NCBI GenBank assembly: GCA_902464595.1 | Contig: CABQJX010000003.1 | Span: 9,502-73,501, forward strand | Source: an uncultured Lachnoclostridium sp. | GTDB lineage: Bacteria > Bacillota > Clostridia > Lachnospirales > Lachnospiraceae | Length of the DNA stretch: 64,000 nucleotides | Reading direction: 5' to 3' | Shown: positions 53,148-62,469 of the stretch, piece by piece | How positions within the stretch are numbered: the first letter of the stretch is position 1 | Layout of the letters: every line of letters starts with the position of its first letter | Program-made: the position numbers and the translations under genes | The notes under the pieces: generated by a model | Database searches by the model: none | What the model was told of the DNA's origin: nothing | Seen by the model: only the letters and a program-made list of their open reading frames with translations

Positions 53148-54068
53148 ATGTTAAGGGCAATGGATTCAGCAGTAGCAGGCCTTCGGGCGCATCAGAACAA
53201 ACTAGATGTAATTGGAAATAATATCGCAAATGTAAATACATTTGGCTTTAAGGCCCAGAATTTTAGTTTCAAGGAAGCTATGTATCAAACTTCCACAAGT
53301 TCTACTATGGGCTCAAATACAGCCGGAGGTGTAAACCCTGCTCAGTACGGTTATGGTACTATGATGGGCTCCATCTCTACAGACATGAGCGCTTCTACCC
53401 CTACATATGTAGGCGGTTTGAATGCAACCATCAGTGGTGAGGGATTTTTTATTACCTACCCTTCTGCGGATAAGACGGTTGCTCCCGATGATATGAAGCA
53501 GACAGATTTTAATTATACTCGTGTTGGACAGTTCAACATTGACGCAAACGGCTATTTAGTGGATGCAAATGGAAACTTTGTCTATGGATTTCGTCCGGAT
53601 GCGGTGGAAAAGCCAACCAAATTTGATGGAGACTTGAAACCCATAAAAGCACCGACAAATGTCACAGGAAATAGCTTTGATGGTGATGCACTCCAGTTAA
53701 AAGATGTAAAGATCAACAACCTGGGAGAGATCACAGCCACAGTTGTTTCTGATGATGATGCAAAGAACGGTAAGACGGTATCCTTAGGAAAAGTAGCTAT
53801 CGCTACTTTCCAGAACCCACAGGGCCTTTCTAAAAAAGGAGGTTACTACTATGGAGCCAGCGAGAGCGATAACTCGGGCTCTGCTTCTGCGACCATTCCA
53901 GGGGGATCGACAGCCAGCCTGATGACCGGATACCTTGAAGCTTCCAATGTGGATCTTGCCAAGGAATTTTCTGATATGATCACCACGCAGAGAGGATTCC
54001 AGGCTAATTCTAAGATTATTACAGTCAGTGATGAGATTCTCTCTGATCTGATTAATATGAAGCGGTAA
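53148..54068 (+). CDS. flgE: Flagellar hook protein FlgE
   Basis: Hook or rod-type protein of 306 residues. LRAMDSAVAGLRAHQNKLDV and IGNNIANVNTFGFKAQ are the N-terminal signature, and EFSDMITTQRGFQANSKIIT the C-terminal one; in between are FITYPSADKT-type FlgE/F/G core repeats. It is shorter than many FlgE proteins, but its place between flgD and flbD supports hook protein. FlgF/FlgG type rod protein is the alternative. Confidence 0.85.
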   Translation: MLRAMDSAVAGLRAHQNKLDVIGNNIANVNTFGFKAQNFSFKEAMYQTSTSSTMGSNTAGGVNPAQYGYGTMMGSISTDMSASTPTYVGGLNATISGEGFFITYPSADKTVAPDDMKQTDFNYTRVGQFNIDANGYLVDANGNFVYGFRPDAVEKPTKFDGDLKPIKAPTNVTGNSFDGDALQLKDVKINNLGEITATVVSDDDAKNGKTVSLGKVAIATFQNPQGLSKKGGYYYGASESDNSGSASATIPGGSTASLMTGYLEASNVDLAKEFSDMITTQRGFQANSKIITVSDEILSDLINMKR

Positions 54069-54072
54069 TCCT

Positions 54073-54282
54073 ATGATTTGTGTGACACGGTTAAATGGTG
54101 AAGTTCTATATCTTAACTGGCTTCAAGTAGAGTATGTGGAACGCATTCCTGAGACTAAGATTCGTATGATGAATGGAGATTATTACCTTGTGAAGGACAG
54201 CGTAGAGGAACTTCAGAAGCAGATTGAGAGCTTTCTTAGCCGATGTATGTATGGCAGGAGAAAAGAACGGGAGGACGAGTAA
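54073..54282 (+). CDS. flbD: FlbD family protein
   Basis: Small protein of 69 residues: ICVTRLNGEVLYLNWLQVEYVE and MMNGDYYLVKDSVEELQKQI are typical of FlbD/SwrD. In Bacillus subtilis SwrD raises flagellar power through the stator; here this is inferred from family and place before motA. It starts 4 bases after the flgE stop. Confidence 0.9.
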   Translation: MICVTRLNGEVLYLNWLQVEYVERIPETKIRMMNGDYYLVKDSVEELQKQIESFLSRCMYGRRKEREDE

Positions 54283-54283
54283 A

Positions 54284-55105
54284 GTGGATCTGACAACTCT
54301 GATTGGGATACTGCTGAGCGTTATTCTGATGGCATATGGAATTGGACTGGATAAGTTGAGTAACTTCGTAGATACGCAAAGTCTCCTGATTGTATTTGGA
54401 GGGACGTTGACAGCAGTTGTCGCCAGCTACCCATTCACAATTTTGAAAGATATACCAAAACATTTTCGGGTATTGTTTCGTGGAAAAATATATAACATTC
54501 CCCAGCTAGTAGATCAGCTGGTGGATCTGTCCATGATCGCTAGGCAAAGCGGTCTTCTGGCCCTGGAGGATAAAGCGAATGAAATTAGTGATTCTTTCCT
54601 CAGACACAGCGTTTTGATGATTGTAGATGCCAATGACCCAGACAAGGTGCGTCTAGTGCTGGAGCGGGAACTAGAGAATATGATGGTACGTCATGACCAG
54701 GCGGCTGGCCTTTATGAAAAGGCTGCATCCTACGCTCCAGCCTTTGGCATGATCGGTACGCTGATTGGTCTGGTGAATATGCTGAAAGGGTTGGATTTAA
54801 GCGCAAATGCTGGTTCATCTAGTATAGGACAGGATATGTCAGTTGCCTTAATTACGACTTTTTACGGCTGTGTCCTAGCTAATGCAGTGTTTAACCCTAT
54901 CGCAAAAAAGCTGAGGATTCGTCAGGATGAGGAGGAGCTGTACTGCTCTACTATTATTGAGGGGATCCTGTCTATACAGGCAGGAGAAAATCCTCAGTAT
55001 CTCAGAGAGCGTCTTCTCACCTCAGTTAAAAGATCTCAGCAGCAAAAACTCCTTGCCAGGGCGGAAACTTCGGATACAGGGTATGAGGAGGATAAAGAAG
55101 AATGA
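54284..55105 (+). CDS. motA: Motor stator protein MotA
   Basis: Stator subunit of 273 residues with four membrane segments; TLIGILLSVILMAYGI at the N-terminus, TFGMIGTLIGLVNML-like PAFGMIGTLIGLVNML and SVALITTFYGCVLANAVFNPIA are the conserved MotA segments. GTG 54284 is preferred because GGGAGG lies 9 bases before it; the longer version from 54224 would overlap flbD heavily. Overlaps motB by 4 bases. Confidence 0.95.
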   Translation: MDLTTLIGILLSVILMAYGIGLDKLSNFVDTQSLLIVFGGTLTAVVASYPFTILKDIPKHFRVLFRGKIYNIPQLVDQLVDLSMIARQSGLLALEDKANEISDSFLRHSVLMIVDANDPDKVRLVLERELENMMVRHDQAAGLYEKAASYAPAFGMIGTLIGLVNMLKGLDLSANAGSSSIGQDMSVALITTFYGCVLANAVFNPIAKKLRIRQDEEELYCSTIIEGILSIQAGENPQYLRERLLTSVKRSQQQKLLARAETSDTGYEEDKEE

Positions 55106-55950
55106 AAAAGAAATCACGTCCTACAGACGGTGGCGGCAGTTGGATGGACACCTATGGCGATATGGTGACATTGCTCATGACCTTTTTCATTATGCTATAT
55201 TCCATGTCCAATGTGGATGCGAATAAATGGAATGTCTTTGTGCGCAGTATTTCCCCATCTCAGGAAACGAGAGAGGAGCAGGTTGACAAAGTAACCGTTA
55301 ATTCCCAGATTGGTGAGGATATTCCGGCTGCGGGGGAGACAATCGGAAGTGAAGATGAGATAGAGGAAACGATTGATTCGGCAGATCCCAATACTCTGTA
55401 TTTAACGATTGCTAACCGTCTGAATGAGATTGGCGTTCAAAATGCCGCTGTAGTCCGAGGAGAGGATTACACTTACATTAACTTTGAAGATAGTACTTTT
55501 TTTGATGGAGGAAAATCTACCCTTACTCGTCAGGGACAGATGGTTTTAACCTCTTTTTGCAGAGCCATTGCTCCCGCTGCTAAGAATATATCCCAGGTTA
55601 ATATCATGGCTCACACAGCGAAAGCAAATATCCAGGAACCATCGGATATACGCGTTGACCGAACCTTATCTGCTGTGAGGGGAGCTGAGGTTTCTATTTA
55701 TATTCAGGAACAAAATATAATTGAGCCGGAAAAGTTAGTAAATATTAGCTATGGAGAGTTCCGCCCGATTGCTGATAATGCTACGCGGGAAGGAAGGGCT
55801 AAGAACCGCCGTGTGGAGATACTTCTGTTGGATAAAGACGCAAAAGAAAAAGGAATGGATGAGTATTACAGGGAGTTGGGAAGTGGCCTTTATGATAATA
55901 CGACCGTAATAACAGTGGGACAATCAGCCGCACAGAGCGAAAATGAATAG
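55102..55950 (+). CDS. motB: Motor stator protein MotB
   Basis: Stator subunit of 282 residues with one membrane span carrying the proton-channel Asp20 in YGDMVTLLMTFFIMLY. From about residue 130 is an OmpA-like peptidoglycan-binding domain (FDGGKSTLTRQGQMVL, VDRTLSAVRGAEV, GRAKNRRVEILL). Immediately after motB a fliL gene would be usual; none is present here. Confidence 0.94.
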   Translation: MKKKSRPTDGGGSWMDTYGDMVTLLMTFFIMLYSMSNVDANKWNVFVRSISPSQETREEQVDKVTVNSQIGEDIPAAGETIGSEDEIEETIDSADPNTLYLTIANRLNEIGVQNAAVVRGEDYTYINFEDSTFFDGGKSTLTRQGQMVLTSFCRAIAPAAKNISQVNIMAHTAKANIQEPSDIRVDRTLSAVRGAEVSIYIQEQNIIEPEKLVNISYGEFRPIADNATREGRAKNRRVEILLLDKDAKEKGMDEYYRELGSGLYDNTTVITVGQSAAQSENE

Positions 55951-55968
55951 GAAGGGTTGGCAGAAACG

Positions 55969-57009
55969 ATGGCAGACGTACTATCACAGAGTCAAATCGA
56001 TGCGCTCTTAAAATCCATGAAGAACGACAAATCCCATCCGGAGGAACAAAAAGACGTTCATAAAGTGGAAGCGAAGGAAAAGAAATATAGGAAATATGAT
56101 TTTTATAGTCCAAGAAAATTCACAAAAGAAAAGATCAAGATACTAAACAGCGTCTTTGAGAATTATGCCCGTATCCTGACCTCTCAGGTCAATGGGATTT
56201 TCCGTGTTATGACGGACATTACAGTGATGGAGGTACAGGAAAAAAGATACTATGAATATGTAAGCGCTTTTCATGAAAATGACTGTATGACTCTGATTGA
56301 TACGATCATGCCGGAGAAGGGGAGACAGAATGTTCCGCTTATGCTTCATATTACGCCAGGATTAGTGATTACACTTATCAATCACATGCTTGGGGGCGGG
56401 GATGAGGTAGTTCATCTGGAAGATAATTATCGCTATTCCGATGTGGAGCTGGCCTTGTATCGCAGGGTTGCAGAGTATGTAACAGGTGCTTTGAAGGATG
56501 GTTTTTCTAATTATGTGAATGTGGCTTTTGAGGTCCAGCGGGTAGAGGAAAACCCTACTATGGCCCAGGAAATTGGTTTGGACGAAACGGTGGCCATTAT
56601 CCTTTTGAATGTAGATGTGGCTGGTTTAGTAACGGAGAAGATACGGATTTGCATGCCAGGGACACTTTTAGAGGCCGTTTTCCAGGTGATCGATACGAGA
56701 AAACATCTGGCCAGAGGGTTTTCCTATGAAGATAATAAAGAAATTATCTTGGATAATATCCGTTATTCTACCCTTCCGGTTACAGGCCAGTTGGGTACTG
56801 TAAAACTGGATTTAGAGGATCTCTACCGTTTGCAGCCAGGTGATGTCATTGACCTGGGAAAACCAAAGAATGGAAAGGTAAAGTTATTTGTTGGACGTCA
56901 GCCATGGTTTACAGGTCAAATGGGACGTTATAAAAAAAATGTAGCTGTAAGGATTCTCTCCCGTATTCCCGGTGATGTGGAAGAAGGAGAGGAAACAGAA
57001 CAACAATAA
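55969..57009 (+). CDS. fliM: Flagellar motor switch protein FliM
   Basis: C-ring protein of 346 residues. The N-terminal ADVLSQSQIDALLKSM is the CheY-P binding peptide. YDFYSPRKFTKEKIKIL, then a CheC-like middle domain and the C-terminal FliN-like domain (VRLGKTKITVRELLSL-like LGTVKLDLEDLYRLQPGDVI). The start is ATG 55969 or TTG 55957; AGGAAGGG upstream is too close to the TTG. Confidence 0.94.
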   Translation: MADVLSQSQIDALLKSMKNDKSHPEEQKDVHKVEAKEKKYRKYDFYSPRKFTKEKIKILNSVFENYARILTSQVNGIFRVMTDITVMEVQEKRYYEYVSAFHENDCMTLIDTIMPEKGRQNVPLMLHITPGLVITLINHMLGGGDEVVHLEDNYRYSDVELALYRRVAEYVTGALKDGFSNYVNVAFEVQRVEENPTMAQEIGLDETVAIILLNVDVAGLVTEKIRICMPGTLLEAVFQVIDTRKHLARGFSYEDNKEIILDNIRYSTLPVTGQLGTVKLDLEDLYRLQPGDVIDLGKPKNGKVKLFVGRQPWFTGQMGRYKKNVAVRILSRIPGDVEEGEETEQQ

Positions 57010-57047
57010 TAAAATACAATTTGAGAGATAAGAGAGGAAGATAAGAT

Positions 57048-57410
57048 ATGGCTAAGATCATGCTTGTAGATGATGCTGCTTTTATGCGTATGATGATTAA
57101 GAACGCGTTGACCGCCAGTGGATATACGGATTTTGTGGAGGCGCAGGATGGAGCTGAGGCAGTGAAAAAATATGAGGAGGAAAAACCGGATATGGTAATC
57201 ATGGATATTACCATGCCTAATATGGACGGTTTACAGGCATTAAAGAAGATTCGTGAGCTTGATCCGAATGCAAAAGTAGTTATGTGTACTGCCATGGGAC
57301 AGGAGAGCATGGTTGTAGATGCAATTCAGTCAGGAGCAAGAGATTTTGTTGTAAAGCCGTTTGATGCAAAACGTATTGTGCAGACTGTTGGGGATATTCT
57401 TGGAAAATAG
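57048..57410 (+). CDS. cheY: Chemotaxis response regulator CheY
   Basis: Receiver-only protein of 120 residues with LVDDAAFMR, phospho-acceptor Asp53 in IMDITMPNMDG, Thr in MCTAMGQ, and Lys in VVKPFDAKRI. It binds FliM/FliY to change rotation. Located directly after fliM, as in Firmicutes; AGAGAGGAAG precedes its ATG. Confidence 0.95.
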   Translation: MAKIMLVDDAAFMRMMIKNALTASGYTDFVEAQDGAEAVKKYEEEKPDMVIMDITMPNMDGLQALKKIRELDPNAKVVMCTAMGQESMVVDAIQSGARDFVVKPFDAKRIVQTVGDILGK

Positions 57411-57423
57411 GAGGCATTGTCTT

Positions 57424-57873
57424 ATGTCATTTTTGAGCTCTTTTGATATCTGTGCCTCTGGAATGAGCGCCCAACGCATGCGCATGGACATTGCAGCAGA
57501 AAATATAGCTAACATGGACACAACACGAACTGCGGCAGGGGGACCTTATCGGAGAAAAGATGTAGTTTTGGAAAATTACGGAAACGGATCCTTTGAGGAA
57601 GCCCTAAGAAATGCGGCCTCTGGAAAGGGGGTTACCAGCTACAAGGCTGGAGTGCGTGTTGCTGGAATCATTGAGGATCAGCGGGAGTTTAAGCGGGTCT
57701 ATAATCCCGATCATCCGGATGCGGATGAACAAGGATATGTGAATATGCCAAATGTAGATCTTTTAAAAGAGACGGTGGACAGCATGTCCGCAACCCGCTC
57801 CTATGAGGCGAATGTGACGGCGTTAAACGCTATGAAGCTGATGGCTCAGAAGGCTCTGGAGATCGGAAAGTAA
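57424..57873 (+). CDS. flgC: Flagellar basal-body rod protein FlgC (displaced)
   Basis: Rod protein of 149 residues: FDICASGMSAQRMRMDIAAE, NIANMDTTRTAAGGPYRRK and VNMPNVDLLKETVDSMSATR are specific for FlgC. In nearly all flagellar operons flgC is next to flgB; here it is 12 kb downstream between cheY and fliY. ATG 57424 follows AGGAGG (57410-57415), so expression from the operon is well supported. This looks like a rearranged operon rather than a second copy, as no flgC lies after flgB. Confidence 0.92.
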   Translation: MSFLSSFDICASGMSAQRMRMDIAAENIANMDTTRTAAGGPYRRKDVVLENYGNGSFEEALRNAASGKGVTSYKAGVRVAGIIEDQREFKRVYNPDHPDADEQGYVNMPNVDLLKETVDSMSATRSYEANVTALNAMKLMAQKALEIGK

Positions 57874-57892
57874 ATGACGGGAGGAATAGAGA

Positions 57893-59329
57893 ATGGGCGC
57901 AAGCAGCTTTAATGAAATGGAAAAGGATGCTCTGGGTGAGATGATGAACATAAGCCTGGGAGCGTCTGCCACCGCCATGTCTACCCTTTTGGGGTCCGTG
58001 GTCAATATTACAACACCGGTGGTTCATGTCCTGACCCGCGATCAGTTTGAGTTTAAACGGCTGGAGCCAGCCGTGGGCGTGGAGATCGCTTATGTAGAGG
58101 GACTGGAAGGCAGCAATATTATGATGTTCAGCCGGAATGATGTCCGGATTATCGTGAGCACTCTTATGGGACAGGAGATTCCCATGGAGCAGTTTGAATT
58201 AGATGAGATTAACAGGAGTGCGATCTGCGAGGTTATGAACCAGATGATGGGCGCATCTGCGACTGCCATGTCTGAGTTTTTAAAGATGACAGTGAACATC
58301 TCCACTCCAGTTTCCTTTGAGATTGAGGATGAGGAGAATTTCAAGCAGAAGTATTTTCCGGCGAATACCCCTATGGCAGTAGTTGGATTTACACTAGAGA
58401 TTGTGGGAAAGTTGGAGAGCGAGTTTTTGAATATTATGCCTCTTAGCTTGGCGAAACGTTTGTTGGAGCCTTTTGAGGATACTTTAAGAGAAGCGCAAAA
58501 TCAGAAGGAGAAAGTAGCTAAGGTTGAAGAAAAAGCTAATAGTGAGGAAATATCTCAGACAAAGCCTTGGGAAGAGAAGGCAGATATTGTAACAGAAAAT
58601 ACGGCAGAAGAGAAGGAGGAAGAAGCTGTTTCCTGTCAATTGGATGTTCAGCAGGATTCTGAAGGTGTTGACTCGGCCGAAGATCCTAGCCATATCTCAT
58701 CTCAACCCCATTCGGCAGCAATTCAAGATGTCGCAATTTCCAGCCAGACTCCAATTCAGCCGGAAGCTGGAGCAAATCCACAGGCTGGGCCTGTTTCACC
58801 CATACCTCCCTATTGGGGTGGAATGTCTCAGAGTGGATATATGCCCCATTACAATGTGATGCCGTCTCAGGATCCAGCGGTTCTGCAGCTGCTGACACAA
58901 ATGCAGCAGTCTCAGGTGCAGATGATGGAGATCATGCGGAAAATGGAAGAAAAGGGAAAAGAGAAAGGAATGGAGAAGGCTGCAGAACGAAAGACTCAGA
59001 CAGATCCCTCCATTATCCGTCCTTCCGTTTCGGTTCCCTTGGATGATTCCGTATCTTCCAAGGAGGAGGAGACAGCCAATCAGGAGATGCTGATGCGGGT
59101 GCCTTTGGAAATTTCTGTGGAAATAGGACGGACTAAGAAACTGGTAAAGGATATTTTGGAGTTTACACAGGGGTCCCTGGTGGTTTTAGACAAGATGGCA
59201 GGAGAACAAGCAGATTTATACGTCAATGGCCAGTGTGTGGCTAAGGGGGATATTGTAGTGGTGGAGGACAATTTTGGAATCCGTATCACAGAGATTGTAG
59301 CTTGTGATTTGAACCAGGAGAGTTTGTGA
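57893..59329 (+). CDS. fliY: Flagellar switch phosphatase FliY (FliN fusion)
   Basis: C-ring protein of 478 residues. Residues 1-200 are a CheC-like phosphatase domain with two E-x2-N motifs (EMMNISLGASATAM; EVMNQMMGASATAM). A long linker, Glu/Lys-rich and then Pro/Gln/Met-rich, runs to about 400. The C-terminus is the FliN/SpoA domain (VPLEISVEIGRTKKLVKDIL, LVVLDKMAGEQADLYVNGQC, FGIRITEI). Removes phosphate from CheY-P at the switch. GACGGGAGG is upstream of the ATG. Confidence 0.93.
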   Translation: MGASSFNEMEKDALGEMMNISLGASATAMSTLLGSVVNITTPVVHVLTRDQFEFKRLEPAVGVEIAYVEGLEGSNIMMFSRNDVRIIVSTLMGQEIPMEQFELDEINRSAICEVMNQMMGASATAMSEFLKMTVNISTPVSFEIEDEENFKQKYFPANTPMAVVGFTLEIVGKLESEFLNIMPLSLAKRLLEPFEDTLREAQNQKEKVAKVEEKANSEEISQTKPWEEKADIVTENTAEEKEEEAVSCQLDVQQDSEGVDSAEDPSHISSQPHSAAIQDVAISSQTPIQPEAGANPQAGPVSPIPPYWGGMSQSGYMPHYNVMPSQDPAVLQLLTQMQQSQVQMMEIMRKMEEKGKEKGMEKAAERKTQTDPSIIRPSVSVPLDDSVSSKEEETANQEMLMRVPLEISVEIGRTKKLVKDILEFTQGSLVVLDKMAGEQADLYVNGQCVAKGDIVVVEDNFGIRITEIVACDLNQESL

Positions 59330-59619
59330 TGTGGGGTGATGCCATCTCCATCGCCAGCATGTTGCTGTCCTTAGTTGGTATTATGACGGCGGCTTGGTTT
59401 GTCAGCCGCTTTCTTGGGCGGCGCTTTGGAACTCCGGCATCCGGAAGAAAGGTACGGGTATTGGAACAGATTCCCCTGGGAACAGACCGGAGCCTCTTGC
59501 TGGTGCGATATGAAAAAAATATCTATCTGCTGGGTTCGGCTCAGTCAGGAATCAGTCTGATTGATCGGATCGAGGCAGGAGAGGAACAAGGGGAGGAAAA
59601 GGAGAAAAACCATGAATGA
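59329..59619 (+). CDS. fliO: Flagellar biosynthesis protein FliO
   Basis: Small membrane protein of 96 residues with one span (ISIASMLLSLVGIMTAAWFV) and the conserved KVRVLEQIPLGTDRSLLLVR segment; helps assemble the FliP pore. ATG 59329 shares its A with the fliY stop; the 3' end overlaps fliP by 8 bases. Confidence 0.85.
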   Translation: MWGDAISIASMLLSLVGIMTAAWFVSRFLGRRFGTPASGRKVRVLEQIPLGTDRSLLLVRYEKNIYLLGSAQSGISLIDRIEAGEEQGEEKEKNHE

Positions 59620-60268
59620 ACTTCTCACTGGGCTCAACGGAGGAAACGTCCCGGCTCTTGATATTGTGATTTTATTGACGGCAGCAGCTCTTCTGCCTTC
59701 TATTGTTATTATGATGACATCATTTATGCGGATTGTCATTGTCCTCTCCTTTACTCGTAATGCTATGGGCGTTCAGCAAGCGCCTCCCAATATGGTTCTG
59801 ACGGGTATTGCTCTTTTCCTCACACTCTATATTATGAGCCCAGTGATAAACGCAGTGAATATTCAGTCATATCAGCCATATATCCAAGGGGAGATTACCC
59901 AGAAAGAAGCAGTAAGCCGGGCAGCAGTTCCTCTAAAGGAGTTTATGCTGCGTAACACAGAGAAGCGCACTTTGGATCACTTTGTGGAAATGTCAAAAAG
60001 CGAGATAAAGGAGGACGTGACAGATTATCCTTTGGCAGTGGTCACACCAGCATTTATGACCAGCGAGTTAAAAAGGGGGTTTATGGCAGGATTTTTAATT
60101 TATCTTCCTTTCCTGCTCATTGACATAGTGGTGGCTACTACCCTTATGTCTATGGGTATGGTCATGCTACCGCCTACCATGGTATCCCTTCCCTTTAAAC
60201 TTTTGCTCTTTGTTACTGTGGATGGATGGGAACTATTATTTTCCGGTCTGGTTCAGAGCTTCCGATGA
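59612..60268 (+). CDS. fliP: Flagellar export pore protein FliP
   Basis: Export pore subunit of 218 residues; no cleavable signal is obvious. TSFMRIVIVLSFTRNAMGVQ, AFMTSELKRGFMAGFLIYLPF and DIVVATTLMSMGMVMLPP are diagnostic. ATG 59612 follows AAAAGGAG. Confidence 0.95.
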   Translation: MNELLTGLNGGNVPALDIVILLTAAALLPSIVIMMTSFMRIVIVLSFTRNAMGVQQAPPNMVLTGIALFLTLYIMSPVINAVNIQSYQPYIQGEITQKEAVSRAAVPLKEFMLRNTEKRTLDHFVEMSKSEIKEDVTDYPLAVVTPAFMTSELKRGFMAGFLIYLPFLLIDIVVATTLMSMGMVMLPPTMVSLPFKLLLFVTVDGWELLFSGLVQSFR

Positions 60269-60347
60269 TGTGTTTAAAGACAAGCTATAGACTGAAAGAA
60301 GTCGATCTGCGAGCTTCAGGAAAATATAAGAAAAGGAGCGATCAATT

Positions 60348-60611
60348 ATGAGCAACACAGAAGTTCTTGATATTATGTACCAGGCGTTCCAGCTGGCCAT
60401 GAAGCTGTCCCTTCCCTTTCTGCTAGTCAGTATGATTGTGGGAGTCGTGATCGCAGTTTTTCAGGCAGCTACCCAGATCAATGAGCAGACCATGACTTTT
60501 GTACCCAAGCTTTTGGCAATCCTAGCTCTTTTGGGGATCTTGGGAAGCTCCATGCTGGTGCTGCTGCAGGAATTCATGTACCAGATTGTGGATCGCATAG
60601 CCAGGTGGTAG
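60348..60611 (+). CDS. fliQ: Flagellar export protein FliQ
   Basis: Export pore subunit of 87 residues with two membrane hairpins: LPFLLVSMIVGVVIAVFQAA then TQINEQTMTFVPKLLAI. AAAAGGAG precedes the ATG. A 79-base gap from fliP is the largest in this part and shows no structure. Confidence 0.94.
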   Translation: MSNTEVLDIMYQAFQLAMKLSLPFLLVSMIVGVVIAVFQAATQINEQTMTFVPKLLAILALLGILGSSMLVLLQEFMYQIVDRIARW

Positions 60612-60614
60612 GCC

Positions 60615-61373
60615 ATGGCAATTTTGTTTGCCTTGGTAGTCATGCGTGTTAGTGGAGCGTTGGCCTTAAACCCTGTATTTGGCCGTACCAATCTGCCTCT
60701 CAGGGCAAAGGCATGCATGATTGTTGCCCTTTCCGTCCTTTTGTATCAGACTTCCGGCGGTGAGTTAGCCCATGCTCCGGGAACCATGGTAGAGTACATT
60801 GTCATGCTCATGGGAGAACTGCTTATGGGTTTGATTCTTTCTTTTGTGATGGAGCTCGCCTTCATGGTGGTTCGTTTTGCCTCAGCAATTATGGATTATT
60901 GTATGGGGTTGAGCATGGCGCAAATTTATGATCCCCAGTATGGGACACAGGCAACAGTCAGTTCTGGCCTTTATTATGTATTTATGGCTCTGGTATTTTT
61001 TGCGACTAATGGACACCTAAGGCTTTTGGGAATTTTTTTCGTTTCTGCTCAACTGGTTCCTTTTGGAACCATGTCCCTAGATCCGCGTCTCATGGAGGTG
61101 ATGACAGAAGCTTTCTGTCAGGCGGTAGTTATGGGCTTTCAGTTTGCATTCCCTTTGGTTGCCATTGAAATGATGTCAGAAGCGGCCATGGGAATCTTAA
61201 TGAGAGTGGTTCCCCAGATTAATGTATTTGCCATAAACTTTCAGGTAAAGATTGCAGTGGGACTTTTGATGTTCCTTCTCATGTTTACGCCCATGGCAGA
61301 TCGTTTGGAAGTGATTTTAGACCGTTTGTATGTGACCATGCAGCATCTAGTGATTTTGATGAGGAATGGATAG
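60615..61373 (+). CDS. fliR: Flagellar export protein FliR
   Basis: Membrane subunit of the export gate, 252 residues, about six spans. MRVSGALALNPVFGRTNLPLRA, ELLMGLILSFVMEL and ALQFAFPLVAIEM-like segments mark FliR. The ATG is 3 bases after the fliQ stop. It ends shortly before flhB. Confidence 0.93.
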   Translation: MAILFALVVMRVSGALALNPVFGRTNLPLRAKACMIVALSVLLYQTSGGELAHAPGTMVEYIVMLMGELLMGLILSFVMELAFMVVRFASAIMDYCMGLSMAQIYDPQYGTQATVSSGLYYVFMALVFFATNGHLRLLGIFFVSAQLVPFGTMSLDPRLMEVMTEAFCQAVVMGFQFAFPLVAIEMMSEAAMGILMRVVPQINVFAINFQVKIAVGLLMFLLMFTPMADRLEVILDRLYVTMQHLVILMRNG

Positions 61374-61392
61374 AGGAAGGAGTTGAACAGCT

Positions 61393-62448
61393 ATGGCTCA
61401 GGGCGGAGGACAGGAAAAGACAGAACAGGCGACTCCGAAACGGAGGAAGGATGCCAGGAAAGAGGGAAATGTCTTTCAAAGCCGCGATGTTTCCACAGTG
61501 GTGCTTCTTTTGGGTGTGTTTTTTTCTGCACGGATCCTGCTTCCTCATATTTATGGAGAGATGCGCAGCTATTTGCTCTGGATCCTGAAAGATATGTGGA
61601 GTCAGCCAGAAGAACTTTTTTCTGCCCGACTTGCCTGGATCACCCTGCTTTCCTTCTTAAAATGTGCCTTTCCACTTCTGCTTATTGCCATTGTGTGTGG
61701 TATTTTGGCTCAGGGAGTACAAACGCGTTTTAATATTTCCTTTCAATCTATCCGGCCAAAGTGGAATAAGATTAATCCTATTGCAGGTATGAAGCGCCTG
61801 TTTGCGGTGCGAAATGTGGTAGAGCTGATAAAGAATATGATAAAAATCGTTCTGCTTTTGACTCTATTATGGAAGATGCTAAAAAGCGATCTAATTCCTA
61901 TCGCGCGTATGATCGATATGAATCCCTACTTGTCTGCTGGTTATATGCTTCAGTTAGTCTTTGAACTTGTGATGAGAGTTTGTATGGCCTTTGCAGCTAT
62001 TGCGTTTTTGGACTTTCTCTATCAGCGATGGGAATACGAAAAAAGCCTGCGCATGACAAAGCAGGAGGTAAAGGATGAATTTAAGCAAACGGAAGGAAAT
62101 CCAGAGATCAAAGGGCGTATCCGCCGGATCCAGCGACAGATGGCCATGAGTCGCATGATGCAGAAGGTTCCACAGGCAGATGTCATCATACGAAACCCGA
62201 CTCATGTAGCAGTGGCTTTAAAATATGATCCGAACCGTTACGGCGCGCCGGTAGTGTTGGCAAAGGGTTTAGATGAGATAGCACTGCGCATTGTAAGAGT
62301 AGGGGAGGAAAACGGCGTTTATATCACAGAAAATAAGCCTCTGGCCCGGGCCTTGTATGGATCCTGCAAAGTAGATCAGGAGATTCCGGCAGAGTTTTAT
62401 GGGGCGGTAGCGGAGATTCTTGTATACCTCTACAAGCTCAGAGAATAA
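61393..62448 (+). CDS. flhB: Flagellar export protein FlhB
   Basis: Export substrate-switch protein of 351 residues. GQEKTEQATPKRRKDARKEG is its N-terminus, four membrane spans follow, and the self-cleaving NPTH motif is near residue 268 (IIRNPTHVAVALKYDP). After cleavage export changes from hook to filament. AGGAAGGAG lies upstream. Confidence 0.96.
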   Translation: MAQGGGQEKTEQATPKRRKDARKEGNVFQSRDVSTVVLLLGVFFSARILLPHIYGEMRSYLLWILKDMWSQPEELFSARLAWITLLSFLKCAFPLLLIAIVCGILAQGVQTRFNISFQSIRPKWNKINPIAGMKRLFAVRNVVELIKNMIKIVLLLTLLWKMLKSDLIPIARMIDMNPYLSAGYMLQLVFELVMRVCMAFAAIAFLDFLYQRWEYEKSLRMTKQEVKDEFKQTEGNPEIKGRIRRIQRQMAMSRMMQKVPQADVIIRNPTHVAVALKYDPNRYGAPVVLAKGLDEIALRIVRVGEENGVYITENKPLARALYGSCKVDQEIPAEFYGAVAEILVYLYKLRE

Positions 62449-62469
62449 TGGATGGAGAAGATTGGACGA

